This document shows positions 49,871 to 59,032 of a stretch of DNA of 64,000 nucleotides, piece by piece. Both the position numbers and the translations under genes were made by a program. This DNA is from Halalkalibacter hemicellulosilyticusJCM 9152 (GTDB lineage: Bacteria > Bacillota > Bacilli > Bacillales > Bacillaceae_D), in contig NZ_BAUU01000011.1 of NCBI RefSeq assembly GCF_000513115.1, positions 62,001-126,000 of the forward strand, in the 5' to 3' direction. The first letter of the stretch is position 1, and each line of letters opens with the position of its first letter. A model generated the notes under the pieces. That model searched no databases. It was given only the letters and a program-made list of their open reading frames with translations, and had not been told where the DNA came from.

Positions 49871-50773
49871 ATGGTCAAAAAAGAAGAGATTCAGCTACGA
49901 GATCCGTTTGTTTTTGTTGATAATGAAACGAATAAATACTACTTGTTTGGTAGTACGGATCCAAATGTTTGGGGAGAGGGTATTGGGTTTGATGTCTATA
50001 TAAGTGAGGATTTAGAATGTTGGGATGGGCCATTTCCTGTTTTTCGTCCTAGTGATACGTTTTATTCTAAGGAAAATTTTTGGGCACCTGAAGTACATGA
50101 GTATAATGGGAACTATTATATGTTTGCGACGTTTCTAAGAAAGGATAACGGAAAACGTGGTACAGGAGTTCTTTACTCTAACTCGTTAATGGGTCCGTTC
50201 TTACCCCATAGCGAAGGTCCAGTTACGCCTGAAGACTGGTACTGTCTAGATGGTACATTACATGTTGATGGTGCAGGAGAACCTTGGATTGTTTTTTGTC
50301 ATGAATGGGTTCAAATTGCCGATGGTGAGTTATGTGCCCAAAGGTTATCAACAGATTTGAAACATACGATTGGAGAACCCGTTATATTATTTAAAGCATC
50401 TGAAGCACCATGGACAACGGCTTTTAAACATCGTAGATTTCCGAACCGAAATAATTATGTAACAGATGGTCCGTATTTGTTTCACTCTCAAAGCGGTGAA
50501 CTGATGATGCTTTGGGCGAGTTTCATTGATCATGTTTATGCCCAAGGAATTGCGAGATCAACAACTGGACAAGTTCTAGGGCCGTGGGTACAAGAGGATG
50601 AGCCGCTGTTTAGGAATGATGGTGGTCATGGCATGGTCTTTTCGACTTTTGAAGGGCAACGAATGTTAACGTTACATACGCCTAATAAAACGCCATTGGA
50701 ACGCCCGATTTTCATTAGGTTAGAAGAATTAAATGGAAAAATAATCGTGAGGAGGGACAAGGATGGCAATTGA
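49871..50773 (+). CDS. Glycoside hydrolase family 43-like enzyme
   Basis: 300 residues, no signal peptide. GH43 propeller signs: general base Asp in QLRDPFVFVDNETNKYYLFGST, FWAPEVHEYNGNYYMFATFLR, DGTLHVDGAGEPWIVFCHEW (Glu as possible acid) and VTDGPYLFHSQSGELMMLWAS. It is clearly different from the GH43 at 41.8 kb, so the two likely act on different linkages. ATG after AGGAGGAG, 12 bases from the response regulator; it overlaps the next gene by 11 bases. Confidence 0.83.
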   Translation: MVKKEEIQLRDPFVFVDNETNKYYLFGSTDPNVWGEGIGFDVYISEDLECWDGPFPVFRPSDTFYSKENFWAPEVHEYNGNYYMFATFLRKDNGKRGTGVLYSNSLMGPFLPHSEGPVTPEDWYCLDGTLHVDGAGEPWIVFCHEWVQIADGELCAQRLSTDLKHTIGEPVILFKASEAPWTTAFKHRRFPNRNNYVTDGPYLFHSQSGELMMLWASFIDHVYAQGIARSTTGQVLGPWVQEDEPLFRNDGGHGMVFSTFEGQRMLTLHTPNKTPLERPIFIRLEELNGKIIVRRDKDGN

Positions 50774-52816
50774 TCGAAAAGAAGTCGTTCAACGGCATTT
50801 TCCGAAATTGTCAAAAGTAGATCCACGTTCGCCACTTAGTGTTGGGAATGGTGAGTTTGCATTTACGGCAGATATAACTGGGTTACAATCATTCCCAGAT
50901 GTGTATGAAGTTCCATTAAGTACGCAGTCGAATTGGGGTTGGCATTCATCAAATGGACATAATGTATATTCGATTAATGATGTCGATCAACAACAGTTGG
51001 ATACGTATGGACGATTTGTTAAATATCCATTGTATCCAGGTCAAACAAGTGAAATTTATCACTGGTTACGCCAAAATCCACATCGACTACAGTTAGGGCA
51101 ACTTTCCTTTCAATTTCGGAAAGAGGACGGTACATTAGCCAAAGTAGAAGATATAAAGCAGATCGAGCAAACGTTAAATATATGGGAGGGGTGTTTATAT
51201 AGCCATTTTACTATTGAAGATTGCCCTGTCAAAGTAAAGACAATCTGTCATCCATTTAAGGATGAATTAGCTATAAGAATCGAATCCCCTATACTAAAGA
51301 CAAGACGCTTATGTGTGCAAGTAACGTTTCCAAATCCTGATGTTGCCTCAAATGAATGGGATCAAGCCATTGATCTGAGGTGGGATCATCCAGAACGCCA
51401 TCGAACAAATGTCATTCAGCAATTTGCTAACGAGCTTTTGTTACGAAGGTGTATGGATGATGATCATTATGATGTTCGATTAAGGTGGAATACAGGTGAA
51501 GTCGAACAAACATCTGTTCATCAATTTACACTTTGGCCAATTAATGGAGAACAACTCGATTTATGTGTAGCATTTGGTCTATCTGAGGTGGCGGTGAGTC
51601 GTACGGTAGATACTGTCATTCAAGAAAGTCAAGTTTATTGGGAAAAATTTTGGCTAAAGGGAGGCATGCTTGATTTTTCAAGGTGCACGGATAAACGAGC
51701 GCCTGAATTAGAAAGGCGAGTTATTTTATCGCAGTTTTTATTAGCGGTTCATTCAAGTGGAAGTGTTCCCCCTCAGGAGACGGGCTTTATGTACAATAGT
51801 TGGTTCGGTAAATTTCATCTTGAAATGCATTATTGGCATGCAGCTCACTTTCCATTATGGGGAAGAGGGGAGTTGTTAGAGAAGAGTTTAGGTTGGTATA
51901 AAAAAATATTGCCAAAAGCGAAAGAGCTAGCTCAATCACAAGGATATGATGGGGCACGATGGCCGAAAATGGTTGGATCTGATGGGAACCAAAGCCCTTC
52001 ACCAATTGCAGTTGCTCTCATATGGCAACAGCCCCACCCGATTACGTTAGCTGAGCTATGTTATCGGGTGAATAAAAGGGAGAGTTTTTTAAAGGAGTAT
52101 AAGTATCTTGTTTTTGAATCGGCTCATTTTATGGCGTCCTTTGCGGTTTGGGATGAAGCGAGAGCTCAGTATGTCCTCGGACCACCACTTATTCCTGCAC
52201 AAGAAAATCATCAACCAGAAGTTAGTATAAACCCTCCGTATGAACTTGAATATTGGAAGTACGGGTTAGAATTGGCGATAAAGTGGGCAAAGCGATTGAA
52301 TGAGCCGTACCAAAGAAGTGGGAGGCAGTTGCGAATCAATTAGCTGAATCACCACATAAAGAAGGTGTCTATTTAGCGCATGAGCAATGTTCAACGACTT
52401 TTGAACAATTTCAACATGATCATCCGTCAATGGTAGCAGCGTTAGGGGTATTACCAGGTGAGCGGATTAACCACCATCGTATGAGACAAACATTAAAAAA
52501 AGTGAAAGATGAGTGGGATTGGAATAGTGCTTGGGGATGGGATTTTCCAATGTGTGCAATGACAGCTGCGAGGTTAGGCGAGTCGGAATGGGCAGTGGAT
52601 TTTTTGTTAATGGATAGAATGAAAAATGCCTACTTACAAAATGGACATAACTATCAACGTAAAGGATTAACGAGTTATTTACCAGGGAATGGAGCGCTCT
52701 TACTAGCAGTTGCCATGATGGCTGCAGGATATGCTGGTCATGAAGAGACATTATTTGGATTTCCGAAAAATGGCGAATGGGAGGTTAAGATGGAGGGGAT
52801 ACACCCGATTTTATAA
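50763..52816 (+). pseudogene. Large six-hairpin-glycosidase-like protein, one frameshift
   Basis: Restored length 684 residues. N-terminal beta-sandwich-like part (about 1-270; LSVGNGEFAFTADITGLQSFP) and a C-terminal alpha/alpha-toroid-like part (about 310-684; GSVPPQETGFMYNSWFGKFHLEMHYWHAAHFPLWGR, ending AGYAGHEETLFGFPKNGEWEV), the layout of GH65/GH95-type glycosidases. I cannot assign a family. The Glu-rich FHLEMHYWHA segment is a candidate active site. The first frame stops at 52343 after YQRSGRQLRIN; the next frame gives KKWEAVANQLAESPHKEGV. One A missing near 52313 (CAAAAGAAG to CAAAGAAG) explains this. It shares 11 bases with the GH43 gene, so it probably works on the same sugar. Confidence 0.78.
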
Positions 52817-53170
52817 GGGCTGCTAGATGAACTAGCGAATATTTCCCAAAAAAATATAGGGAAGAAACCCATTGTTGTTTGCACATCACTTGTCTTAATT
52901 GCAATAGTTCTAATGAGGTCGCTCATATGAAAATAATCCACTTAGCTTTTTAGCTCAAGGGTGGGATATTTTTGTTTGTACGACAGTAGGATAAAGGTCA
53001 GATAGCACGAGGGTTTCAAAAACGTTCATATGGCCCCTTTAGTTTGGTTGCGACCATCCGGGGGAAGTCGTATCCTACTAGTAGGTGATGGTTTAGTAGA
53101 GAATGCAAATAAGTTCTTTTTTTAGGGTGTGTAATTATATGTTAGAATGGCCTCATAAGGGGGGCATATT
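52817..53170. other. Intergenic region, no clear gene
   Basis: 354 bp. Plus-strand reading right after the previous stop gives GLLDELANISQKN and then a hydrophobic run (IVVCTSLVLIAIVLM), without a start or ribosome site. It may be a decayed piece of coding DNA, but I cannot identify it. AAGGGGGG before 53171 belongs to the next gene. Confidence 0.4.
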
Positions 53171-54078
53171 TTGAATCGTGTTATGAAAGGGTTATTCGGA
53201 TTATTGGTTATTAGTGTTCTTATTAATATTTATGTAGTAGTGAATATGAATCAATTAACGAACGAGGTCGAGCATTTAATTGATCGTCACTTTCATACTG
53301 AACGGAATATGGAAAATCAATTATCTTCTATTGATCGGCAGCTACTTGATTTAAATGAACAAAATCAATGGGTAACCAATATGAGTTTTCGTCCAGAAGT
53401 TGAAGAATCGTCTTCAGAAGAAATTGTGTTGCAGAGTGAATGGACATTTCGTGAAATAGGAGAAGACGCTCATGTTACAATGATGTATCGAAAAGAGAAT
53501 AGTAGTAACTGGAATGAAGCAGAGGCGACATTAGAAGCAGGCACAATTTATTCAAGTGAATTACGATTAAATCCAAATGACAGTTATGTCTATCAAATCG
53601 TTTCAGAGGGGGGATGAACAGAACGACAAATGAGGAAAGAATTCCAGAATACGTATATCAAAGACAATCACTTCAACTGAGTACATCAACATCGAGTGGT
53701 GGAGTTAATACACCAATGTTGTTTAGTGCAACAATTCATGAGAATGAGGCGCTTTTTCCATTCTATGAAATTGAATCCGCTACCGCGACGTTTCGGTTAG
53801 AAGATGGAAGCGAAATAATCGAACCATTTCTAAAGAATCCGAATGAATCGGAAATGAATACACAAAACGAATCAGCAAGATATACATCAACTTCAGTAAC
53901 ATCATCTTCTTCAGTAGCATCTTCCTCTTCGTTACAAAACGATACAGCTATAGATGATGGGGTAGTTGAAGAAGCGAACATATGGTATGTACAATTACAA
54001 GAAGTAGGGCTAGGTTCTGTTGAAATAGAAGTGATTTATGTCGACGGTTATAAGCAAAGTGAGACGTTTCATAAGTAA
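53171..54078 (+). pseudogene. Membrane-anchored hypothetical protein, frameshift in a G run
   Basis: TTG start after AAGGGGGG. The first frame (148 residues) has an N-terminal membrane helix (LFGLLVISVLINIYVVV), a coiled-coil stretch (NQLTNEVEHLIDRHF to LNEQNQ) and an outer beta-rich part, ending at 53617. The second frame (from 53614) carries on as a beta-rich, Ser/Thr-rich domain to 54078. The join falls in six Gs (53608-53613); a seventh G fuses them into 302 residues. No known domain recognised. Two genes with a four-base ATGA overlap is the alternative, but the second part has no ribosome site of its own beyond the G run and no signal peptide. Confidence 0.6.
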
Positions 54079-54420
54079 TAGCAAGCGAAAGAGCGTTCAA
54101 ATATATGTTGAACGCTTTTTCTTCGTATAGTTTAATGAATGTGAATTCGATGTGTCAGATGGGCTCTTTACGAGCTTTTGTAATGACTCCACACAACGCA
54201 TTTAAGAAAAGGTGCTGTCGATTTTTTCTTAGAAGATAAGAAAGTATAAGTTTCGAGGAAGACATGTGGGAAAAGCATAGAGAGTGTAAGCAAACTCAAG
54301 GAGAGCGGCGGCTTCGCACGTTACACGTTTTTCTGAAAGAACCCCATTTTCAGAAAAACTGAAAACCGCTGTAACGGCTCCGCACGCCGCTTTTAAGAAA
54401 AGTCTGCTGTGCAGTTTTTC
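54079..54420. repeat. Intergenic repeat cluster (dispersed repeat family 2) with terminators
   Basis: A terminator AAAGAGCGTTCAA (54088-54100) / TTGAACGCTTTTT (54108-54120) closes the previous gene. Then come family-2 pieces: CTCCACACAACGC.TTTAAGAAAAG (near 54187), GGCTTCGCACGTTAC (54310-54324), the hairpin GTTTTTCTGAAA (54327-54338) / TTTCAGAAAAAC (54348-54359), and GTAACGGCTCCGCACGCCGC (54371-54390). The last unit has AAGAAAA/TTTTCTT arms (about 54393-54422), which can terminate the leftward Dabb gene. Confidence 0.75.
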
Positions 54421-54726
54421 TTATAAAATCGTATAGTCAATTTCTTGAAAACGTTCTACTTCTACTTTCCAGCGTTTTTCTACGAAAGCGACATGGCTAG
54501 GATGGTTGTTATATGTATCGTAGTCTTCTTGATTGGTAAATTCCATAGAAAAGCCAAAATCGAAATCCGTTTTTGGGCTCGTCTGCCGCAACACTTCAAA
54601 GTTATTTACGACAGGGATTGCACTTAGAATAGCTTGGCCATCTTTTAAAAATGTTTCTGTTGCTTGGTCGGTAAGAGAGTGTTTGAGGGTGAAAAATGCC
54701 ATATGTTTGATTGTTCCTTTTTCCAT
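54421..54726 (-). CDS. Dabb-family (stress-responsive alpha/beta barrel) protein
   Basis: 101 residues. Ferredoxin-like dimeric alpha/beta barrel: IKHMAFFTLKHSLTD, LSAIPVVNNFEVLRQTSP, FDFGFSMEFTNQEDYDTYNNHPSHVAFVEKRW. The His residues at the start (KHMAFF) and in NHPSH are typical of Dabb proteins. Function varies and is not known here. ATG with AAGGAG upstream. Confidence 0.9.
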   Translation of the reverse strand: MEKGTIKHMAFFTLKHSLTDQATETFLKDGQAILSAIPVVNNFEVLRQTSPKTDFDFGFSMEFTNQEDYDTYNNHPSHVAFVEKRWKVEVERFQEIDYTIL

Positions 54727-54902
54727 ATAGATCGCTCCTTCGTAATAGTTTAATATTATTATTACATAAAATTTGAAGATAAGCGATTTTTTTGATTTGA
54801 TGTAAATGTTGAACGGAATGCTAGTAAACTAGCACTCCGTCATAAACGTACTAGTAATTTTTAGGGAAAGGTTTAAAATTGAAGTGGAAAGGAATATGAG
54901 GG

Positions 54903-55403
54903 TTATTGTCTTTTTATTTTTGCAATTTCTCTTTCGTTTCGAGAAGCTTTTTCCCAAATATGGTCTTGGTCTGCTTCGATACTATCTAATCGCAGGATAA
55001 CTTCTTTGTATTGAGATCTTGTTTCATCTCTATGTGCTTGGATGTCCGCACGTAGCAAGGCCTGTCCTTCTTTTAAAGAACAAATATATTCACGAATAGA
55101 AGATTGTTCATCTTTTATAGAGGAGAGTTCCTGCTTCATAGAAGACTGCTCCTGCTTGATAGAGGAGAGTTCCTGCTTCATAGAAGACTGCTCCTGCTTG
55201 ATGGAGGAGAGTTCCTGCTTCATAGAAGACTGCTCTTGTTTGATGGAAGATAGTTCCTGCTTCATTGAATTTTGTCCATCCTTTATAGAGGATTGTTCTT
55301 CTTTCATAGATTGAAGTTCTGAATTTGTTTTTCCGACTGATGTGACGAGTTGCGTTAGTAAGTTTTCCATTCGATCAAGCTGTTCTTTTGACATTTGTGT
55401 CAC
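54903..55403 (-). CDS. Coiled-coil protein with near-identical heptad repeats
   Basis: 166 residues, strongly helical and charged, no membrane segment. The centre is built of repeated SSMKQEL and SSIKQEQ heptads (about 45-105), encoded by near-identical 42-bp tandem units, flanked by less regular coiled coil (MSKEQLDRMENLLTQLV; EADQDHIWEKASRNEREIAKI). Likely forms a long parallel coiled-coil rod. ATG with AGGAGGTG upstream. No enzyme motif; function unknown. Confidence 0.8.
   Translation of the reverse strand: MTQMSKEQLDRMENLLTQLVTSVGKTNSELQSMKEEQSSIKDGQNSMKQELSSIKQEQSSMKQELSSIKQEQSSMKQELSSIKQEQSSMKQELSSIKDEQSSIREYICSLKEGQALLRADIQAHRDETRSQYKEVILRLDSIEADQDHIWEKASRNEREIAKIKRQ
55121..55260. repeat. 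42-bp tandem repeats (about 3.3 units) inside the coiled-coil gene
   Basis: The plus-strand unit begins GAGAGTTCCTGCTTCATAGA; units start near 55123, 55165 and 55207 with only a few substitutions, then a fourth, partial, more diverged unit. Identity at DNA level implies recent duplication by slippage. Confidence 0.85.
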
Positions 55404-55544
55404 CTCCTTTTCTTTTATTATAATTTATTCATTGACGCATGGCTAGAAAGAGATAAGTCCCTTTAGTTGATTATTTGTTCATTTTGTTTAATGATTAAGG
55501 AGCGCTATTAATTTGATATAGAAATAATTATTGGAGGGATATAG

Positions 55545-56600
55545 ATGGAAATAGGAATTAGTACATTTGTCGAGACGACACCAACATTAAAAGGAGGGGA
55601 AGCGCCGAGTCATGCTGAGCGGATTAGAGAAGTTGTGGAGGAAATAGTGTTAGCGGACCAAGTTGGACTGGATGTATTTGGTGTAGGTGAGCATCATCGT
55701 CATGATTTTGCTGCGTCCTCGCCTGCGGTTGTTTTAGCAGCAGCCGCCGCTCAGACAGAGAGGATTCGTTTAACAAGTGCGGTAACTGTACTTTCTTCTG
55801 CAGACCCTGTTCGGGTGTTTCAAGATTTTGCGACCGTTGATGCGATCTCGAATGGGCGAGCTGAGATTATGGCAGGTAGAGGTTCTTTTATTGAATCTTT
55901 TCCATTATTTGGTTACGACTTGAATGATTATAATGAATTGTTTGAAGAAAAGTTGGAGCTCTTGTTAAAGATTCGTGAATCTGAAAAAGTAACATGGAGT
56001 GGGAAACATCGCCCAGCTATTCAGGAATTAGGTGTTTACCCTAGACCCGTACAAGAACCGCTTCCTGTTTGGATCGGAAGTGGAGGGAACTCAGAATCGG
56101 TTGTACGCGCTGGAGTTCTCGGGTTGCCTCTCGTATTAGCAATCATAGGTGGCAGCCCGCTACAGTTTGAACCACTTGTCCGTTTATATAAACGAGCAGC
56201 CGAGCACGCAGGTCATGATGTGTCAAAGCTGCCAGTTGCATCGCATTCACATGGCTTTATTGCTGAGACGACTGACGCTGCAGCAGATGCTTTTTATCCA
56301 TCGACAAAGTTTGTCATGAGTCAACTAGGACGTGAACGAGGCTGGCCCCCATATACGAGAGAAACGTTTGATGCAGCAAGAAGCTTTGAAGGAGCTTTAT
56401 ACGTTGGTGATGTACAAACCGTTGCGAAAAAGATTATTCATTTGCGTAAAGAGGTTGGCATCACTCGTTTTATGTTACATGTTCCAGTCGGATCGATGCC
56501 ACATGAAAAAGTGATGAGAGCGATTGAGCTATTAGGAAAAGAAGTTGCACCGCTAGTCCGAGAAGATATTAAGAAGTGGGAGGAGAATGGCGGAGAATAA
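55545..56600 (+). CDS. LLM-class (luciferase-like) flavin-dependent oxidoreductase
   Basis: 351 residues, TIM barrel of the bacterial luciferase superfamily. Signs: FGVGEHHRHDFAASSPAVVLAAAAAQT, VTVLSSADPVRVFQDFATVDAISNGRAEIMAGRGSF (FMN-phosphate region) and PVWIGSGGNSESVVRAGVLGLPL. It would use reduced FMN/F420-like cofactor for an oxidation or monooxygenation; substrate unknown. ATG with GGAGGG upstream. Stands alone, with a strong terminator. Confidence 0.92.
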   Translation: MEIGISTFVETTPTLKGGEAPSHAERIREVVEEIVLADQVGLDVFGVGEHHRHDFAASSPAVVLAAAAAQTERIRLTSAVTVLSSADPVRVFQDFATVDAISNGRAEIMAGRGSFIESFPLFGYDLNDYNELFEEKLELLLKIRESEKVTWSGKHRPAIQELGVYPRPVQEPLPVWIGSGGNSESVVRAGVLGLPLVLAIIGGSPLQFEPLVRLYKRAAEHAGHDVSKLPVASHSHGFIAETTDAAADAFYPSTKFVMSQLGRERGWPPYTRETFDAARSFEGALYVGDVQTVAKKIIHLRKEVGITRFMLHVPVGSMPHEKVMRAIELLGKEVAPLVREDIKKWEENGGE

Positions 56601-56640
56601 GCATTAGTTTGATTTTAGAAAAAATAAAAAGCTAAATTAA

Positions 56641-56692
56641 CTCCAAAAGAGTGTCTCTAAAGGAATGTATACTTCGAGACACTTTTTTGGAG
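56641..56692. terminator. Terminator after the LLM oxidoreductase
   Basis: CTCCAAAAGAGTGTCTC (56641-56657) pairs with GAGACACTTTTTTGGAG (56676-56692) with one mismatch. The T-run is within the stem. Confidence 0.8.
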
Positions 56693-56844
56693 TATTAAAC
56701 AAGTTCAATTGATAAAAGTAAAATATCAATCAAATCGACTTTCGACTTTCAGGATGTAGGTAATTCTTACAAGTTCTTTTGATGAATAAGTAAAGCGCGT
56801 AAATGAACAATAATCGTATAACCTCTCTATAAAGGAGTACGAGT

Positions 56845-58827
56845 ATGAAGCGTATTATAGTCGTAGGAATTTGCTTATTCATTGGTGTCGTCATTATTCT
56901 TGCAAGTATTACTTACATGGAACCAAGCTATGCAGTAAATCCCAAAGGGGAGCATTCCTTAAATCACCCTCTTGAACATGATATGAATGATATTTACGGT
57001 TATGATGTATGGGGCAAGTCACTTTCATTGAATGATGTAGAAGAATGGAATGAAGAGCAACGTTCTTTACATAATGGTGTAGTAGAAGTCAATGATGATT
57101 TAATAGGATTAGGAAGAGACTTATTCTATGAAGAGACATTTAATAATGAGGAGTATATTACAGATGTATTAGGGATACTAGATGGTCCTTTATCAGTATG
57201 GAATATATCAAAAGCAGTTCTTGCAGCGAGAAAAGAAGGGACAGACAATTTAAAGGTTGAATTAGCAGAAGATGCGACGATTGGTGGTCGAACGTTTAAA
57301 AAAGGAGATGTCATTGAAACGGGCTTAGATGTACCAAAAGGTGCATGGGCTCCACTCGGTATGCCAATCTCCTTCCGTGAAGGACGTTTAAAAGCAGGAA
57401 TATCCTGTGCAGCTTGCCATGCAACAGTTGATCGCCACACAGGAAAAGTCATTGAAGGAGCACCAAATGCTAATTTCAATGCTGGATTAATGTTAGCACT
57501 TGCTTCTAATTCAGCTGCCTATTTTACAAATACAGATATCGACGAGGAGAAAATTAAGAATTTTATTGTAGAGCAAGAATGGATGAAGGAAAAGGAGTCT
57601 AATACGGAGTCCTACGTTGCTTTACCAGATATTCAAAAAATGGAGGATGCAGTTGACCGTGCTTTGCTTAATTGGCCAAAGGGAAATTTTGATTCAACGA
57701 TTGATCTAGAAAACAATCCGACACAAATACCAGATTCCTTCACATTGGATGATCATCCATACGGATGGAATGGATTTGCTGCAGTGGGACCATTTAAAGG
57801 GTTAACCTCGTTAAATAATAATGTTCACGCACAAAACTCTGATTCACTTGCTCAAGTAGATCAAAGTAATGCGTTATTTAACATTGATAAAGAACGTTAT
57901 ATTGGAATTCTTCTTCAAAATGCCCCTAATAAGAATTATCGATATGCTTCTGACTCAGCAGAAAAACCAAGTGAGCTATTGGCAAGGATTGATCATAATG
58001 AAACGGTATGGGGATTTAATGATATGGTCCGTCCACCAACATACCCGAAACTGTCTCTCTTTACTCCGAATGGAACAATTATTGGGTCAGAGGGTTATAC
58101 TGTATTAGAGGAATTAAATGCTCTATCTGCTTATCAAAATGCACTTAAGCCACCATCTGAAACAGATCAATATACTGTGATAGAAGCAAGTGGACGTGAT
58201 GTATTTAATCGTGCTGGATGTGTAAGCTGTCACGCTGGTGAAGGGAGAACGAACCATCGCATCATACCGAATGAACAAGTAAAAGCAGAACCATCTAGGG
58301 CGAAGGCATTCAAAGATACAGTTAAATTGCTAGAAGAGGCGTGGTTCTATCCGTTAGACACTCCAATCCCTATTCCAGAAGGTACTGAAATGCTTAAAGT
58401 CCCTACTGATCACCTTGAGAATGATCAAGTACAGCTTATGTTAGCAAATGGGAATGAAGGTGGGTATAAAGTAAAAGGCTTAGTCGGATTACAATTCTCT
58501 GCACCTTATTTACATGAGGGAGGGATTGCTGTTGGCTCTAATAAAGACTCAGAGCTAGGTCTGAGTGGTACACATGAAAAAGGAATTGAACCAGATGCTT
58601 ATAATAGCTTGTTAGCAATGATTGATCGAAACCTTAGAAGGAAAGTTATTGAGGCTAATGAATTATCTCAATCTCTACAACATTCTCATTCGACAGGTGC
58701 TGGTCATCATTACTATGTCGACGAAGAAAGTGGATTTACAGCTGAAGAACAGGATGCGCTCATCCAGTATTTATTATCAATTGATTTAGAGAAGGAAAGG
58801 ATTGCTGAAAGAAGAGAGGTTAACTAA
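56845..58827 (+). CDS. Membrane-anchored c-type cytochrome with two haem-binding sites
   Basis: 660 residues. An N-terminal uncleaved-looking helix (IIVVGICLFIGVVIILASI) anchors an outer domain. Two CXXCH sites are present: CAACH (about residue 190) and CVSCH (about 461), plus Met/His-rich segments and the FSAPYLHEGGI motif found in cytochrome c peroxidase/thiol-oxidoreductase-like proteins. Likely a periplasm-side (outer membrane face) electron carrier or peroxidase-type enzyme. ATG after AAAGGAG. It stands alone; no cytochrome-maturation genes are nearby. The long stretch between haem sites (about 270 residues) resembles no domain I can name. Confidence 0.8.
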   Translation: MKRIIVVGICLFIGVVIILASITYMEPSYAVNPKGEHSLNHPLEHDMNDIYGYDVWGKSLSLNDVEEWNEEQRSLHNGVVEVNDDLIGLGRDLFYEETFNNEEYITDVLGILDGPLSVWNISKAVLAARKEGTDNLKVELAEDATIGGRTFKKGDVIETGLDVPKGAWAPLGMPISFREGRLKAGISCAACHATVDRHTGKVIEGAPNANFNAGLMLALASNSAAYFTNTDIDEEKIKNFIVEQEWMKEKESNTESYVALPDIQKMEDAVDRALLNWPKGNFDSTIDLENNPTQIPDSFTLDDHPYGWNGFAAVGPFKGLTSLNNNVHAQNSDSLAQVDQSNALFNIDKERYIGILLQNAPNKNYRYASDSAEKPSELLARIDHNETVWGFNDMVRPPTYPKLSLFTPNGTIIGSEGYTVLEELNALSAYQNALKPPSETDQYTVIEASGRDVFNRAGCVSCHAGEGRTNHRIIPNEQVKAEPSRAKAFKDTVKLLEEAWFYPLDTPIPIPEGTEMLKVPTDHLENDQVQLMLANGNEGGYKVKGLVGLQFSAPYLHEGGIAVGSNKDSELGLSGTHEKGIEPDAYNSLLAMIDRNLRRKVIEANELSQSLQHSHSTGAGHHYYVDEESGFTAEEQDALIQYLLSIDLEKERIAERREVN

Positions 58828-58956
58828 TCTTAGATGGATGATAGTTAACAAATGCAATTGATTGAGAAGGAGATATCATTTCGCTGTAAAAGCTGTTTCG
58901 GGAGTAAATCGACGGTGAGAAAATGAACGATCGATTTAATCGAAAAAAGCATGGAC

Positions 58957-59030
58957 ACCTCTTTTCTTGTAAGAAGCCACTGAAAAGGTTGGTTTATAAC
59001 CTTTTCAGTGCCCATCCTTCTAAAAGAGGT
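58957..59030. repeat. Copy G of dispersed repeat family 1, nested inside a second inverted repeat
   Basis: Inner arms CACTGAAAAGGTT (58978-58990) / AACCTTTTCAGTG (58998-59010); outer arms ACCTCTTTT (58957-58965) / AAAAGAGGT (59022-59030). It lies between the convergent cytochrome and pentapeptide-repeat genes, so it can serve as a bidirectional terminator. Confidence 0.8.
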
Positions 59031-59032
59031 AG

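Noticed and set aside
52817-53170. Remnant of an insertion sequence or regulator gene
   Set aside because: No inverted ends, no transposase motif and no recognisable protein in any frame.
55121-55260. Possible CRISPR array
   Set aside because: Units are directly adjacent without spacers and encode heptads in frame.
55042-55314. Plus-strand frame rich in Ser, Cys and Phe opposite the coiled-coil gene
   Set aside because: It is the antisense of the 42-bp repeats, has no ribosome site, and the minus-strand protein has clear heptads.
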